A stretch of DNA of 5,558 bases from JBBSGC01 sp038254525 (GCA_038254525.1 JBBSGC010000114.1:1-5558), one strand, 5' to 3'; numbered from the stretch's first letter, positions 1 to 4,899 are shown. The notes: generated from the sequence alone by a model not told the origin. Made by a program: numbers and translations.

Positions 1-44
1 GAGACCACCGAGCCGGTGTCGGCGGCGGCAGTGAGCCGAGGCAT
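1..44 (-). CDS. 5' end of a gene leaving the window, possibly a proton-pumping pyrophosphatase (partial)
   Basis: Only the first 14 codons are visible, reading MPRLTAAADTGSVV, so there is no domain to recognise. The start is convincing: an ATG at 44-42 is preceded on the minus strand by GGAGGAGG (56-49) and a 4-base gap, one of the best ribosome binding sites in the window. It lies 112 bases downstream of the ATPase-fold gene in the same orientation. By position it corresponds to SCO3547 of Streptomyces coelicolor, the membrane proton-translocating pyrophosphatase (HppA) that follows bldG and SCO3548. That identity is inference from gene order alone, because the visible residues neither support nor exclude it. 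A stem-loop sits directly against the Shine-Dalgarno sequence. Confidence 0.6.
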   Translation of the reverse strand, partial: MPRLTAAADTGSVV

Positions 45-57
45 GCGTCCTCCTCCA

Positions 58-73
58 GGGGCAGCGTTGCCCC
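58..73 (-). promoter_or_regulatory. Stem-loop abutting the Shine-Dalgarno of the leftmost gene
   Basis: Read on the minus strand, GGGGCA-ACGC-TGCCCC forms a perfect 6-bp stem with a 4-base loop. The Shine-Dalgarno stretch begins two bases after its 3' arm. No T-run follows, and its position just before a start codon suits a leader structure affecting translation or mRNA stability better than a terminator. An inverted repeat CGTCAT (73-78) / ATGACG (99-104), 20 bases apart, lies next to it. The hairpin is seen directly and its function is inferred. Confidence 0.45.
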
Positions 74-147
74 GTCATGGTTTGCGACGGCACACACTAT
101 GACGTACTCGCCCCGCGGCTGGGCGACGTGGGGCGGCGCGGCGTTGG

Positions 148-172
148 AGCGGCGCCTCAGCGGCGCCTCAGC
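148..172. repeat. Period-11 tandem repeat spanning the stop codon of the ATPase-fold gene, with hairpin potential
   Basis: The unit CGGCGCCTCAG occurs twice back to back (150-160 and 161-171), and the 11-base periodicity holds over 148-172. Each unit contains the self-complementary hexamer GGCGCC (151-156 and 162-167), so the transcript can fold into a 6-bp stem with a 5-base loop at the end of the gene. There is no T-tract, but terminators in high-GC actinobacteria often lack one. The second copy (in reading order) brings TGA (159-157) into frame and so supplies the stop codon. Confidence 0.6.
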
Positions 173-642
173 CGCGACCACGACATCCGTACGGAGGTGC
201 CGTCGGGGCCGGTCTCCACGGTCACGTCGTCGGCGAGTCCAGCGAGCAGCCCGACCGCCTCCGGCATCGGATCGACGTCGTCGCCCGGCGCGCTGGGCAG
301 GTCACGGCCGTGCTGGCGCAGCGCCTCCTCGCGCAACAGCTCAGCCGCGGCCAACCCGGTCGCGACCGGCAGTGGCACCAGGTCCCGCACGCTTACCGTG
401 AGTGCCTTGCCGCCGGTGATCTCAACCTGGACGCGGGCCCCGATGCCAGCGCCGCGGTGTGCCGCGACGGCCCGGGCGCAGGCCTCACTGGTGGCCAGCC
501 GTACGTCGTCCAGGTGCTCGTCGGCGATCCCGTGCACCCGCGCCAACGACACCGCCACCAGGCGTACGAAGCGAACCAAACCCGGATCGGCCGGGATCGC
601 CAGCGCCACCGAGGTGTCGCTGGCGGATCGGGGGGAGCGCAC
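157..642 (-). CDS. Anti-sigma-factor-like ATPase-fold protein beside BldG (SCO3548/ApgA-type), degenerate ATP site
   Basis: This 161-residue protein resembles the HATPase_c anti-sigma kinases (RsbW/SpoIIAB). A conserved N-terminal strand and helix precede the N-box region at about residues 45-62, which reads DDVRLATSEACARAVAAH. A central strand pair follows (71-87). The C-terminal EAVGLLAGLADDVTVETG (128-145) matches the usual 'GLGL..ALADEVEVESG' block. Glu53 of the N-box is kept, but the Mg-binding Asn four residues later is Arg57. The G1 box keeps only Asp87 (DLVPL in place of DxGxG), and the G2 glycines are mostly gone. It may therefore bind partners without efficient kinase activity. I chose the GTG at 642-640, five bases after the bldG stop. 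The frame stays open upstream inside bldG, but homology begins only here, and no clear Shine-Dalgarno is visible, which suggests translational coupling. It would be cytoplasmic. Its partners are presumably BldG and an unidentified sigma factor. Confidence 0.85.
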   Translation of the reverse strand: MRSPRSASDTSVALAIPADPGLVRFVRLVAVSLARVHGIADEHLDDVRLATSEACARAVAAHRGAGIGARVQVEITGGKALTVSVRDLVPLPVATGLAAAELLREEALRQHGRDLPSAPGDDVDPMPEAVGLLAGLADDVTVETGPDGTSVRMSWSRLRRR

Positions 643-647
643 GGCGC

Positions 648-986
648 TCAGCCGGCGGTGACGGCGGCACCCACCGAGTCTTGGATCGAGAAGACCTTGG
701 TCAGGCCGGTGATCCGGAAGATCTTGAGCAGCCGCTCCTGCGTGCACACGACCACCAGCGAGCCGTCATGGGCCCGCACCCGCTTGAGACCGCCGACGAG
801 CACGCCGAGACCGGTCGAGTCGAGGAAGTCGACGCCCTCCACGTCGACGACCAGGTGGTGGTGACCGTCGTTGACCAGTTCGATCAGTGCCTCGCGCAGC
901 TTCGGCGCGGTGTAGACGTCGATCTCGCCGGTGACCGCGACCACCGTGTGCTCACCCTCCGGGCGGGTCTCCAACGAAAGGTCCAC
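648..986 (-). CDS. bldG: BldG-type anti-sigma factor antagonist (STAS domain)
   Basis: This 112-residue single STAS-domain protein is near-colinear with Streptomyces BldG (113 aa as I recall it), sharing blocks such as GEIDVYTAPKLRE (20-32), GVDFLDSTGLGVLVGGLKR (51-69) and KIFRITGLTKVF. Family members bind anti-sigma kinases and release sigma factors, and phosphorylation of the serine in the DST motif switches this off. Here that residue is Ser57, the same number as in S. coelicolor BldG. BldG is required there for aerial growth, antibiotic production and stress responses. I chose the GTG at 986-984: it has GAGGAGAG 5 bases upstream and gives an N-terminus (VDLSLETR) that aligns with BldG. 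The in-frame GTG at 1004 would add six residues and would bury the ribosome site in coding sequence. The ATPase-fold gene follows after 5 bases, so the two are very likely co-transcribed. Confidence 0.95.
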   Translation of the reverse strand: MDLSLETRPEGEHTVVAVTGEIDVYTAPKLREALIELVNDGHHHLVVDVEGVDFLDSTGLGVLVGGLKRVRAHDGSLVVVCTQERLLKIFRITGLTKVFSIQDSVGAAVTAG

Positions 987-1140
987 GACATCTCTCCTCG
1001 CCACGCCTCATGCCCGATGCCCGTGCTCGCTCAGCCGCGTGTCGGCGGCCGTCGTGAGCCGCACCAGCACAGCTGCTCAGGCATTACACCACGCCCGCCC
1101 GGCGGGAGGCCGCCCCTCGCCGCCGGTCAGACTGGACCGG
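987..1140. promoter_or_regulatory. Divergent intergenic region with a candidate extended -10 promoter for bldG
   Basis: These 154 bases separate the divergent starts of bldG and the helicase. On the minus strand TGGTGTAAT (1091-1083) matches an extended -10 element (TGn followed by TGTAAT, five of six bases of TATAAT). It is the most AT-rich patch in an otherwise GC-rich spacer and would give a leader of roughly 90 bases. No convincing -35 lies 16-18 bases upstream, where the sequence is GC-rich. A symmetrical CCCGCC-C-GGCGGG (1094-1106) lies immediately upstream of it and could be an operator or a chance GC palindrome. I found no credible plus-strand promoter for the helicase. Confidence 0.35.
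992..999 (-). promoter_or_regulatory. Ribosome binding site fixing the bldG start
   Basis: The minus strand reads GAGGAGAG, then ATGTC, then the GTG at 986. An ATG inside the spacer is out of frame (it would read ATG TCG TGG) and should not be mistaken for the start. This site supports the shorter bldG reading frame over the one beginning at 1004. Confidence 0.75.
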
Positions 1141-3471
1141 GTGAACAGCGATCCGGCGCAGGTGCTGGAGGGGCTGGCCGCCTCGGCGTCCCGGTCAGGG
1201 CGACTGGCGCACCTCGAGCGGCTGCCCGACCGACCGGCCCGGCACGCCGCCTGGCCGGCCTGGTCGCATCCTGACGTCGTGGCGGCGCTGGGTGCCGTCG
1301 CCGGTGTCCGGCGGCTCTGGGTCCACCAGGCGGCTGCGGCCGAGCACGCGTACGCGGGGACCCACGTCGTCGTCTCGACCGGGACCGCCTCGGGCAAGTC
1401 GATCGGCTACCTGCTGCCGGCGCTCAGCGAGCTCGTCGAGGCCGGTGAGCCGTCGCGCCGCCGGGACCGGACACCCACCGTGCTCTACCTGTCGCCGACC
1501 AAGGCGCTGGCGCGCGACCAGCTCGCCCGGGTCAGCGCGCTGGCCGACGCGGGCCTGCGCGGGGTACGCGCTTGCGCCGTCGATGGTGACAACGACCGCG
1601 ACGAGCGCCGCTGGGCACGGGACCACGCCACGTTCGTGCTGGCGAACCCCGACATCTGCCACCTCACGCTGCTGCCGGCGCACCGACGCTGGGCCCGGCT
1701 GCTCGGCGGTCTGCGCTACGTCGTGGTCGACGAGTGTCACCACTACCGCGGCGTGTTCGGCTCCCACGTTGCTCAGGTGCTGCGGCGGCTGCGGCGGCTG
1801 GCCGCTCACTACGGTGCGGAGCCGACCTTTGTGCTGGCCTCGGCGACGGTGTCGGAACCCGAGGTGACGGCGGCCCGGCTTACCGGGCTGACGGTCGCCC
1901 CGGTTGTCGACGACGGCTCTCCACGGGTGGCGGCGTCGGTCGCGCTGTGGGAGCCGCCGCTGCTCGAGGGCGGCGGCGAGAACGGCGCACCGACTCGCCG
2001 GCCGGCACCGGCGGAGACCGCCGTGCTGCTGAGCGACCTCGTCCTGGCGGGAGTGCGCACGCTTGCCTTTGTGCGCTCCCGTCGCTCGGCCGAGACGGTC
2101 GCGCTCACCGCCCAACGACTGCTCGGCGAGGTCGATCCGGCACTGGCTCGGCGCGTCGACTCCTACCGAGGCGGCTACCTCCCGGAGGACCGGCGAGCCA
2201 TCGAGGCGGCACTCACCTCCGGTGAGCTATTCGGCCTGGCGGCCACCAACGCGCTCGAGCTGGGCATCGACGTCGCCGGGCTGGATGCGGTGCTGACCAC
2301 CGGCTACCCCGGTACCCGGGCCGCGCTGTGGCAGCAGTTCGGTCGCGCCGGCCGGACCCGGCAGGCCGCGCTGGGCGTGCTGGTGGCGCGCGACGATCCA
2401 CTCGACAGCTACCTCTTGGCGCACCCGGAGGCGCTGCTCGGGCGGCCGGTCGAGGCCACCGTCATCGACCCGGACAACCCGTACGTGCTGGGACCCCATC
2501 TCGCCGCCGCCGCTGCCGAGCTGCCGCTCACCGAGGCGGACCTCGAGCTCTTCGGCCCGCTGGCCGGCGCAGGGGTGCAGGCCCTGGTCGATGCGGGCTG
2601 GCTCCGCAGGCGACCGCGCGGGTGGTTCTGGACCAGGCCCGAGCGGGCCACCGACCTGGCCGACATCCGCTCGACCGGTGGCCGCGCGGTCTCGATCGTG
2701 CAGCAGCCGACCGGGCGGCTGCTCGGCACCGTGGATGCTGCGGCGGCGCCGGCGACCGTGCACGAGGGAGCGGTGTACCTCCACCGCGGCGAGAGCTTCG
2801 TCGTGGAGTCGTACGCCCCCGCCGACGCGGTGGCGATCGTGCGCCGGGACGACCCCGACTACACGACCACGGCCCGCACGGTGACCGAGATCCGGGTGCT
2901 CGAGACCGGTACCCAGCGGAGCTGGGGGGCGGCACGGCTGTGTCTCGGCACCGTGACGGTCACCGACCAGGTGGTGAGCTACCTGCGGCGCCGGCTGGGC
3001 TCCGGAGAGGTGCTCGGTGAGGAGCCACTCGACCTGGCGCCCCGCACGCTGCGCACGACGGCGGTGTGGTGGACCCTGACCGACGAGCAGCTCGGCGAGA
3101 GCGGGGTCGCGGCGGCAGATCTCCCGGGAGCGGCACACGCGGCCGAGCACGCGTCGATCGGGCTGCTGCCGCTGTTCGCCACCTGCGACCGCTGGGACAT
3201 CGGCGGGGTGTCCACCGCGTTGCATCCCGACACCGGCCGGCTCTCGGTGTTCGTGCACGACGGGCATCCGGGGGGCGCCGGCTTCGCGGAGCGTGGCTAC
3301 CGGATGGCAGCTGACTGGCTGCGGGCAACCCGAGACGCAGTCGCAGCGTGTGAGTGCGCAGAGGGGTGCCCCTCGTGCGTGCAGTCGCCCAAGTGCGGCA
3401 ACCAGAACTCCCCCCTCGACAAGCGTGGGGCCGTGGCCCTGCTGACCCTGCTGCTGCGCCACGCGTCCTAA
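1141..3471 (+). CDS. DECH-box superfamily 2 DNA helicase, SftH/MrfA type ('helicase/secretion neighbourhood' helicase)
   Basis: The 776-residue protein has the full helicase set: Walker A GTASGKS (81-87), motif Ia SPTKALARDQ, Ib-like ANPDICH, motif II DECH (197-200), motif III SAT (234-236), motif V ATNALELGIDVAGLD and motif VI QQFGRAGR (398-405). The C-terminal DUF1998/MZB-like region carries HPGGAGFAERGY and a cluster of five cysteines (737, 739, 743, 746, 752), four of which probably bind a metal, as in the tetracysteine domain of SftH and MrfA. Mycobacterial SftH is a 3'-5' ATP-dependent DNA helicase, and Bacillus MrfA acts with a nuclease in mitomycin-lesion repair. No mrfB-like nuclease is visible here. 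The GTG at 1141 is the first in-frame start after the spacer. The open frame extends upstream to 931, but that part overlaps bldG antisense and looks non-coding. The Shine-Dalgarno is weak. In many actinobacteria this gene sits beside the Tad locus without a proven functional link. Confidence 0.93.
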   Translation: MNSDPAQVLEGLAASASRSGRLAHLERLPDRPARHAAWPAWSHPDVVAALGAVAGVRRLWVHQAAAAEHAYAGTHVVVSTGTASGKSIGYLLPALSELVEAGEPSRRRDRTPTVLYLSPTKALARDQLARVSALADAGLRGVRACAVDGDNDRDERRWARDHATFVLANPDICHLTLLPAHRRWARLLGGLRYVVVDECHHYRGVFGSHVAQVLRRLRRLAAHYGAEPTFVLASATVSEPEVTAARLTGLTVAPVVDDGSPRVAASVALWEPPLLEGGGENGAPTRRPAPAETAVLLSDLVLAGVRTLAFVRSRRSAETVALTAQRLLGEVDPALARRVDSYRGGYLPEDRRAIEAALTSGELFGLAATNALELGIDVAGLDAVLTTGYPGTRAALWQQFGRAGRTRQAALGVLVARDDPLDSYLLAHPEALLGRPVEATVIDPDNPYVLGPHLAAAAAELPLTEADLELFGPLAGAGVQALVDAGWLRRRPRGWFWTRPERATDLADIRSTGGRAVSIVQQPTGRLLGTVDAAAAPATVHEGAVYLHRGESFVVESYAPADAVAIVRRDDPDYTTTARTVTEIRVLETGTQRSWGAARLCLGTVTVTDQVVSYLRRRLGSGEVLGEEPLDLAPRTLRTTAVWWTLTDEQLGESGVAAADLPGAAHAAEHASIGLLPLFATCDRWDIGGVSTALHPDTGRLSVFVHDGHPGGAGFAERGYRMAADWLRATRDAVAACECAEGCPSCVQSPKCGNQNSPLDKRGAVALLTLLLRHAS

Positions 3472-3503
3472 CGGCACCGCCCGAAGCTGTCGCCCGCCGC
3501 ATC
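3472..3503. other. Convergent 32-base gap between helicase and Tad operon
   Basis: The helicase stop (TAA, 3469-3471) faces the stop of the last Tad-locus gene (3504). I see no clear hairpin or T-run in this gap, so either termination is Rho-dependent or the two transcripts overlap at their 3' ends. Confidence 0.5.
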
Positions 3504-3932
3504 TCACCCGAGCGCGGAGTCGGGGCCGGCCTTGGCGGTGCCGCTCAACGCCCACACCCTGCCCAGCACCGCTCGCGTGCGGACCTCGACCCGCACCTGC
3601 AGCACCGCCCCGGCGGTGTCGCAGCTCATGAGCTCAGCGCCGTTGCGGCCGGCCACCCGGGCCGCGGCCGCGCACCCGTCGGCACCCTGCTGGATCGCCG
3701 CGGCCCCCGCGAGAGCGGCGAGGTCCGCCGCACCTTCAGCGCGATGGTGAGCACCGACAACACCGACCACGGAGCAGACTCCGTCTGCGACGAGGATCAG
3801 GACACCGATGAGGACCAGCGCCCACACCGACGCCACCCCGCTCTCGTCGCGTCGCGCCCGATGCCGTCGGGGAGGCGTCACCGCGGTGGCAGTGACCGAT
3901 CCGGTCACCGGGGGCCGGTCAGGGCCGCGCAC
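3504..3932 (-). CDS. Rv3654c-like TadE-like protein ('helicase/secretion neighbourhood TadE-like')
   Basis: This 142-residue protein has a basic N-terminal leader ending in RRDESG (27-32), one hydrophobic segment (about 33-60) and the block HHRAEGAADLAALAGA (62-77), typical of TadE/TadG relatives. It has two extracytoplasmic cysteines (87 and 104) that could form a disulfide, as expected for the Rv3654c family. A prepilin-peptidase-like site G32/V33 can be proposed, but the usual Glu at +5 is Trp37. This is a feature of atypical minor pseudopilins, or it may mean the leader is not processed. I chose the GTG at 3932: GGAGG (3943-3939) lies 6 bases upstream and it overlaps the tadE-like stop by 14 bases. 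The longer frame from 3977 would add residues encoded wholly inside tadE. It is probably an inner-membrane-anchored component of the Tad fibre apparatus. Last gene of the operon. Confidence 0.85.
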   Translation of the reverse strand: MRGPDRPPVTGSVTATAVTPPRRHRARRDESGVASVWALVLIGVLILVADGVCSVVGVVGAHHRAEGAADLAALAGAAAIQQGADGCAAAARVAGRNGAELMSCDTAGAVLQVRVEVRTRAVLGRVWALSGTAKAGPDSALG

Positions 3933-4302
3933 CGCTGTCCTCCAGCGCGGCGGTGGCCGACGCGTCGAGTTGGACACCCGGAAGGCCGCCGAGCAGCGGG
4001 AGGTCCGGCACCGCCTGCACCGACACGGTCACCGTCACCTCGCCATCCTCGGTCGCCACTGTGACGGCCGACCCGTGCGGCGCCGAACGCTCCACGGCGG
4101 CGTGAACCGCCGAGTCCGGCTCCCCGCGAGCCGCGAGCCGAGCGCCTTCCCGGGCCGCATCGAGGCAGCGGACCTGCGCGATGCCCAAGCCGACGACCCA
4201 GACCAACGCCACCGCAACGACCACCAGCACGGGGATGACCACGGCGGTCTCCGCGGTCACCATCCCCCGCTCGCCGGGTCGACCGGCCGCCGGGAGGGTC
4301 AC
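3919..4302 (-). CDS. TadE-like pseudopilin
   Basis: This 127-residue protein begins with a short leader ending GERG (10-13), followed by MVTAETAVVIPVL. That gives a class III prepilin-type site G13/M14 with Glu18 at the +5 position. One transmembrane helix (about 20-42) leads into RCLDAAREGARLAARGE, the characteristic TadE block. The remainder is a small extracytoplasmic domain rich in beta-prone stretches (VTVATEDGEVTVTVSVQAV). TadE proteins are minor pseudopilins processed by the TadV prepilin peptidase and needed for Flp fibre assembly. The GTG start at 4302 overlaps the TGA of the upstream pilin gene as GTGA (4302-4299), a standard coupling arrangement, and no strong separate ribosome site is present. 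Close counterpart of the Rv3655c position in Mycobacterium. Confidence 0.88.
   Translation of the reverse strand: MTLPAAGRPGERGMVTAETAVVIPVLVVVAVALVWVVGLGIAQVRCLDAAREGARLAARGEPDSAVHAAVERSAPHGSAVTVATEDGEVTVTVSVQAVPDLPLLGGLPGVQLDASATAALEDSGARP
3939..3943 (-). promoter_or_regulatory. Ribosome binding site inside tadE fixing the downstream start
   Basis: GGAGG followed by the 6-base spacer ACAGCG precedes the GTG at 3932. The site lies within the last codons of the TadE-like gene, so the two are translationally coupled with a 14-base overlap (3919-3932). Confidence 0.75.
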
Positions 4303-4523
4303 AGCGCGCCGACCAGCGGGAGGACGTCGTCGAGCGGGAACCCGCCATGCCAGACGAAGTGCAGCACAGCACCGAAGATGTCCAACAGCCGCTGCTGGAA
4401 CACCTGCGGGGCGATCAAGACCAACCAGCCGGCGACCGAGATGGCCGCAACGGTTCCGACCGCGTACTCGGAGGTGACCATGCCGCGGTGGTCACCTCGG
4501 TGCGTTGGCACGTGGTAGTGCAT
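4299..4523 (-). CDS. DUF4244 / Flp-like pilin, second copy (74 aa, extended C-terminus)
   Basis: The protein has a histidine-rich leader (MHYHVPTHRGDHRG) and then MVTSEYAVGTVAAISVAG. A predicted cleavage G14/M15 places Glu19 at +5 and Tyr20 at +6, the GxxxxEY signature of Flp-type pilins. One hydrophobic helix (about 21-41) would form the fibre core. About 30 residues follow (IFGAVLHFVWHGGFPLDDVL in the middle), making it longer than its neighbour and than the usual DUF4244 protein. The ATG at 4523 has a perfect AGGAGG (4534-4529) 5 bases upstream, the best ribosome site in the Tad operon. It follows pilin 1 after 64 bases containing a long hairpin and is coupled to tadE through a GTGA overlap. 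It corresponds to Rv3656c in mycobacterial loci. It could be a minor or tip subunit rather than the main pilin, but that is inference. Confidence 0.85.
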   Translation of the reverse strand: MHYHVPTHRGDHRGMVTSEYAVGTVAAISVAGWLVLIAPQVFQQRLLDIFGAVLHFVWHGGFPLDDVLPLVGAL

Positions 4524-4540
4524 CTCGTCCTCCTCGGGCG

Positions 4541-4579
4541 GCCGGTCCGGGGGACCGCTGCCTCGGCCCCCCGACCGGC
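4541..4579 (-). promoter_or_regulatory. Long GC hairpin between the two pilin genes
   Basis: GCCGGTC (4541-4547) pairs perfectly with GACCGGC (4573-4579). After a bulged C, GGGGG (4549-4553) pairs with CCCCC (4568-4572), giving 12 bp and a 14-base loop. An alternative, mutually exclusive hairpin CGGTCC-GGG-GGACCG (4543-4557) overlaps it. On the minus strand it begins 8 bases after the pilin 1 stop and ends 17 bases before the pilin 2 start, with no T-run. It may be a partial terminator or an mRNA 3'-end stabiliser making pilin 1 more abundant than downstream products. The structure is seen and the role is inferred. Confidence 0.6.
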
Positions 4580-4587
4580 GCTCGGGC

Positions 4588-4767
4588 TCAGAAGCCGAAC
4601 TTGGCCGTGATCGAGCCGAGGATCGAGGTGAAGAAGTTCTGGAACCAGTCGGACTGGACGAGCGTCAGCAGGACGCCCGCCACGCCGCAGGAACCGACGG
4701 TGCCGACGGCGTACTCCGACGTGACCATGCCGGACTCGCGGCTGCGGAGTGCACGGATTGCGCGCAT
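4588..4767 (-). CDS. DUF4244 / Flp-like pilin, first copy (59 aa)
   Basis: This is a 59-residue protein of typical Flp size. A basic leader MRAIRALRSRESG precedes MVTSEYAVGTVGS. Predicted cleavage G13/M14 leaves Glu18 at +5 and Tyr19 at +6 and a mature peptide of 46 residues. The hydrophobic helix spans about 20-38, and the C-terminus is short and phenylalanine-rich (WFQNFFTSILGSITAKFGF), as in many major Flp pilins. The first ten mature residues (MVTSEYAVGT) are identical to those of the neighbouring 74-aa pilin, showing that the two are paralogues. The frame is open upstream, but the ATG at 4767 gives a normal pilin leader. Its ribosome site is weak (AAAAGAGA). A UCCG-loop hairpin lies 21 bases before the start. 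By size and separate spacing it is the best candidate for the main fibre subunit. Confidence 0.85.
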   Translation of the reverse strand: MRAIRALRSRESGMVTSEYAVGTVGSCGVAGVLLTLVQSDWFQNFFTSILGSITAKFGF

Positions 4768-4788
4768 GAGGTGTCTCTTTTCGGTGAG

Positions 4789-4802
4789 GCGCCCGGAGGC
4801 GC
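4789..4802 (-). promoter_or_regulatory. UCCG-tetraloop hairpin in the pilin 1 leader
   Basis: On the minus strand GCGCC-TCCG-GGCGC forms a perfect 5-bp stem closed by a C-G pair around UCCG, a member of the exceptionally stable UNCG tetraloop class. It ends 21 bases before the pilin 1 ATG, just ahead of the purine-rich AAAAGAGA. It could protect the 5' end of a processed pilin mRNA or influence ribosome entry. The function is inferred. Confidence 0.5.
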
Positions 4803-4868
4803 GGGATCTGCCTGTCACCTTCAATGTGGGTGCGCCACCGACTGGATGGTTGCGGCCAGCCCCGGTCT

Positions 4869-4899
4869 GGGGACAGCCCGGCCGGGGACAGGCCCGGCC
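4869..4899. repeat. Tandem 15/16-bp repeat with an embedded 7-bp hairpin after tadC
   Basis: GGGGACAGCCCGGCC (4869-4883) is followed directly by GGGGACAGGCCCGGCC (4884-4899), differing by one extra G. Across the junction, GGCCGGG (4880-4886) and CCCGGCC (4893-4899) make a perfect 7-bp stem with a 6-base loop. It starts 34 bases downstream of the tadC stop in the direction of transcription and no T-run follows. It may be a terminator or attenuator separating tadC from the pilin genes, or a repeated protein-binding site. Confidence 0.55.

Noticed and set aside
643..747. N-terminal extension of the ATPase-fold protein inside bldG
   Set aside because: The extra 35 residues are encoded out of frame within the bldG 3' end and lack similarity; the GTG at 642 is better placed.
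1094..1106. CCCGCC-C-GGCGGG as a stem-loop
   Set aside because: A one-base loop cannot form a hairpin; kept only as a possible DNA palindrome and quite possibly chance in GC-rich DNA.
931..1140. Upstream extension of the helicase reading frame by 70 codons
   Set aside because: It overlaps bldG antisense, crosses the divergent spacer and has no family similarity; the GTG at 1141 fits the family's N-terminus.
310..1274. Overlapping plus-strand open frames opposite bldG and its partner
   Set aside because: They lie antisense to conserved STAS and ATPase-fold genes; residues are low-complexity R/P/A/G.
1195..2115. Minus-strand 306-codon open frame opposite the helicase core
   Set aside because: Antisense shadow of the motif-bearing strand, a common artefact at this GC content.
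2227..3555. Minus-strand 442-codon open frame opposite the helicase
   Set aside because: The composition is arginine- and glycine-rich shadow sequence with no recognisable motif, lying opposite a clearly conserved helicase C-terminus.
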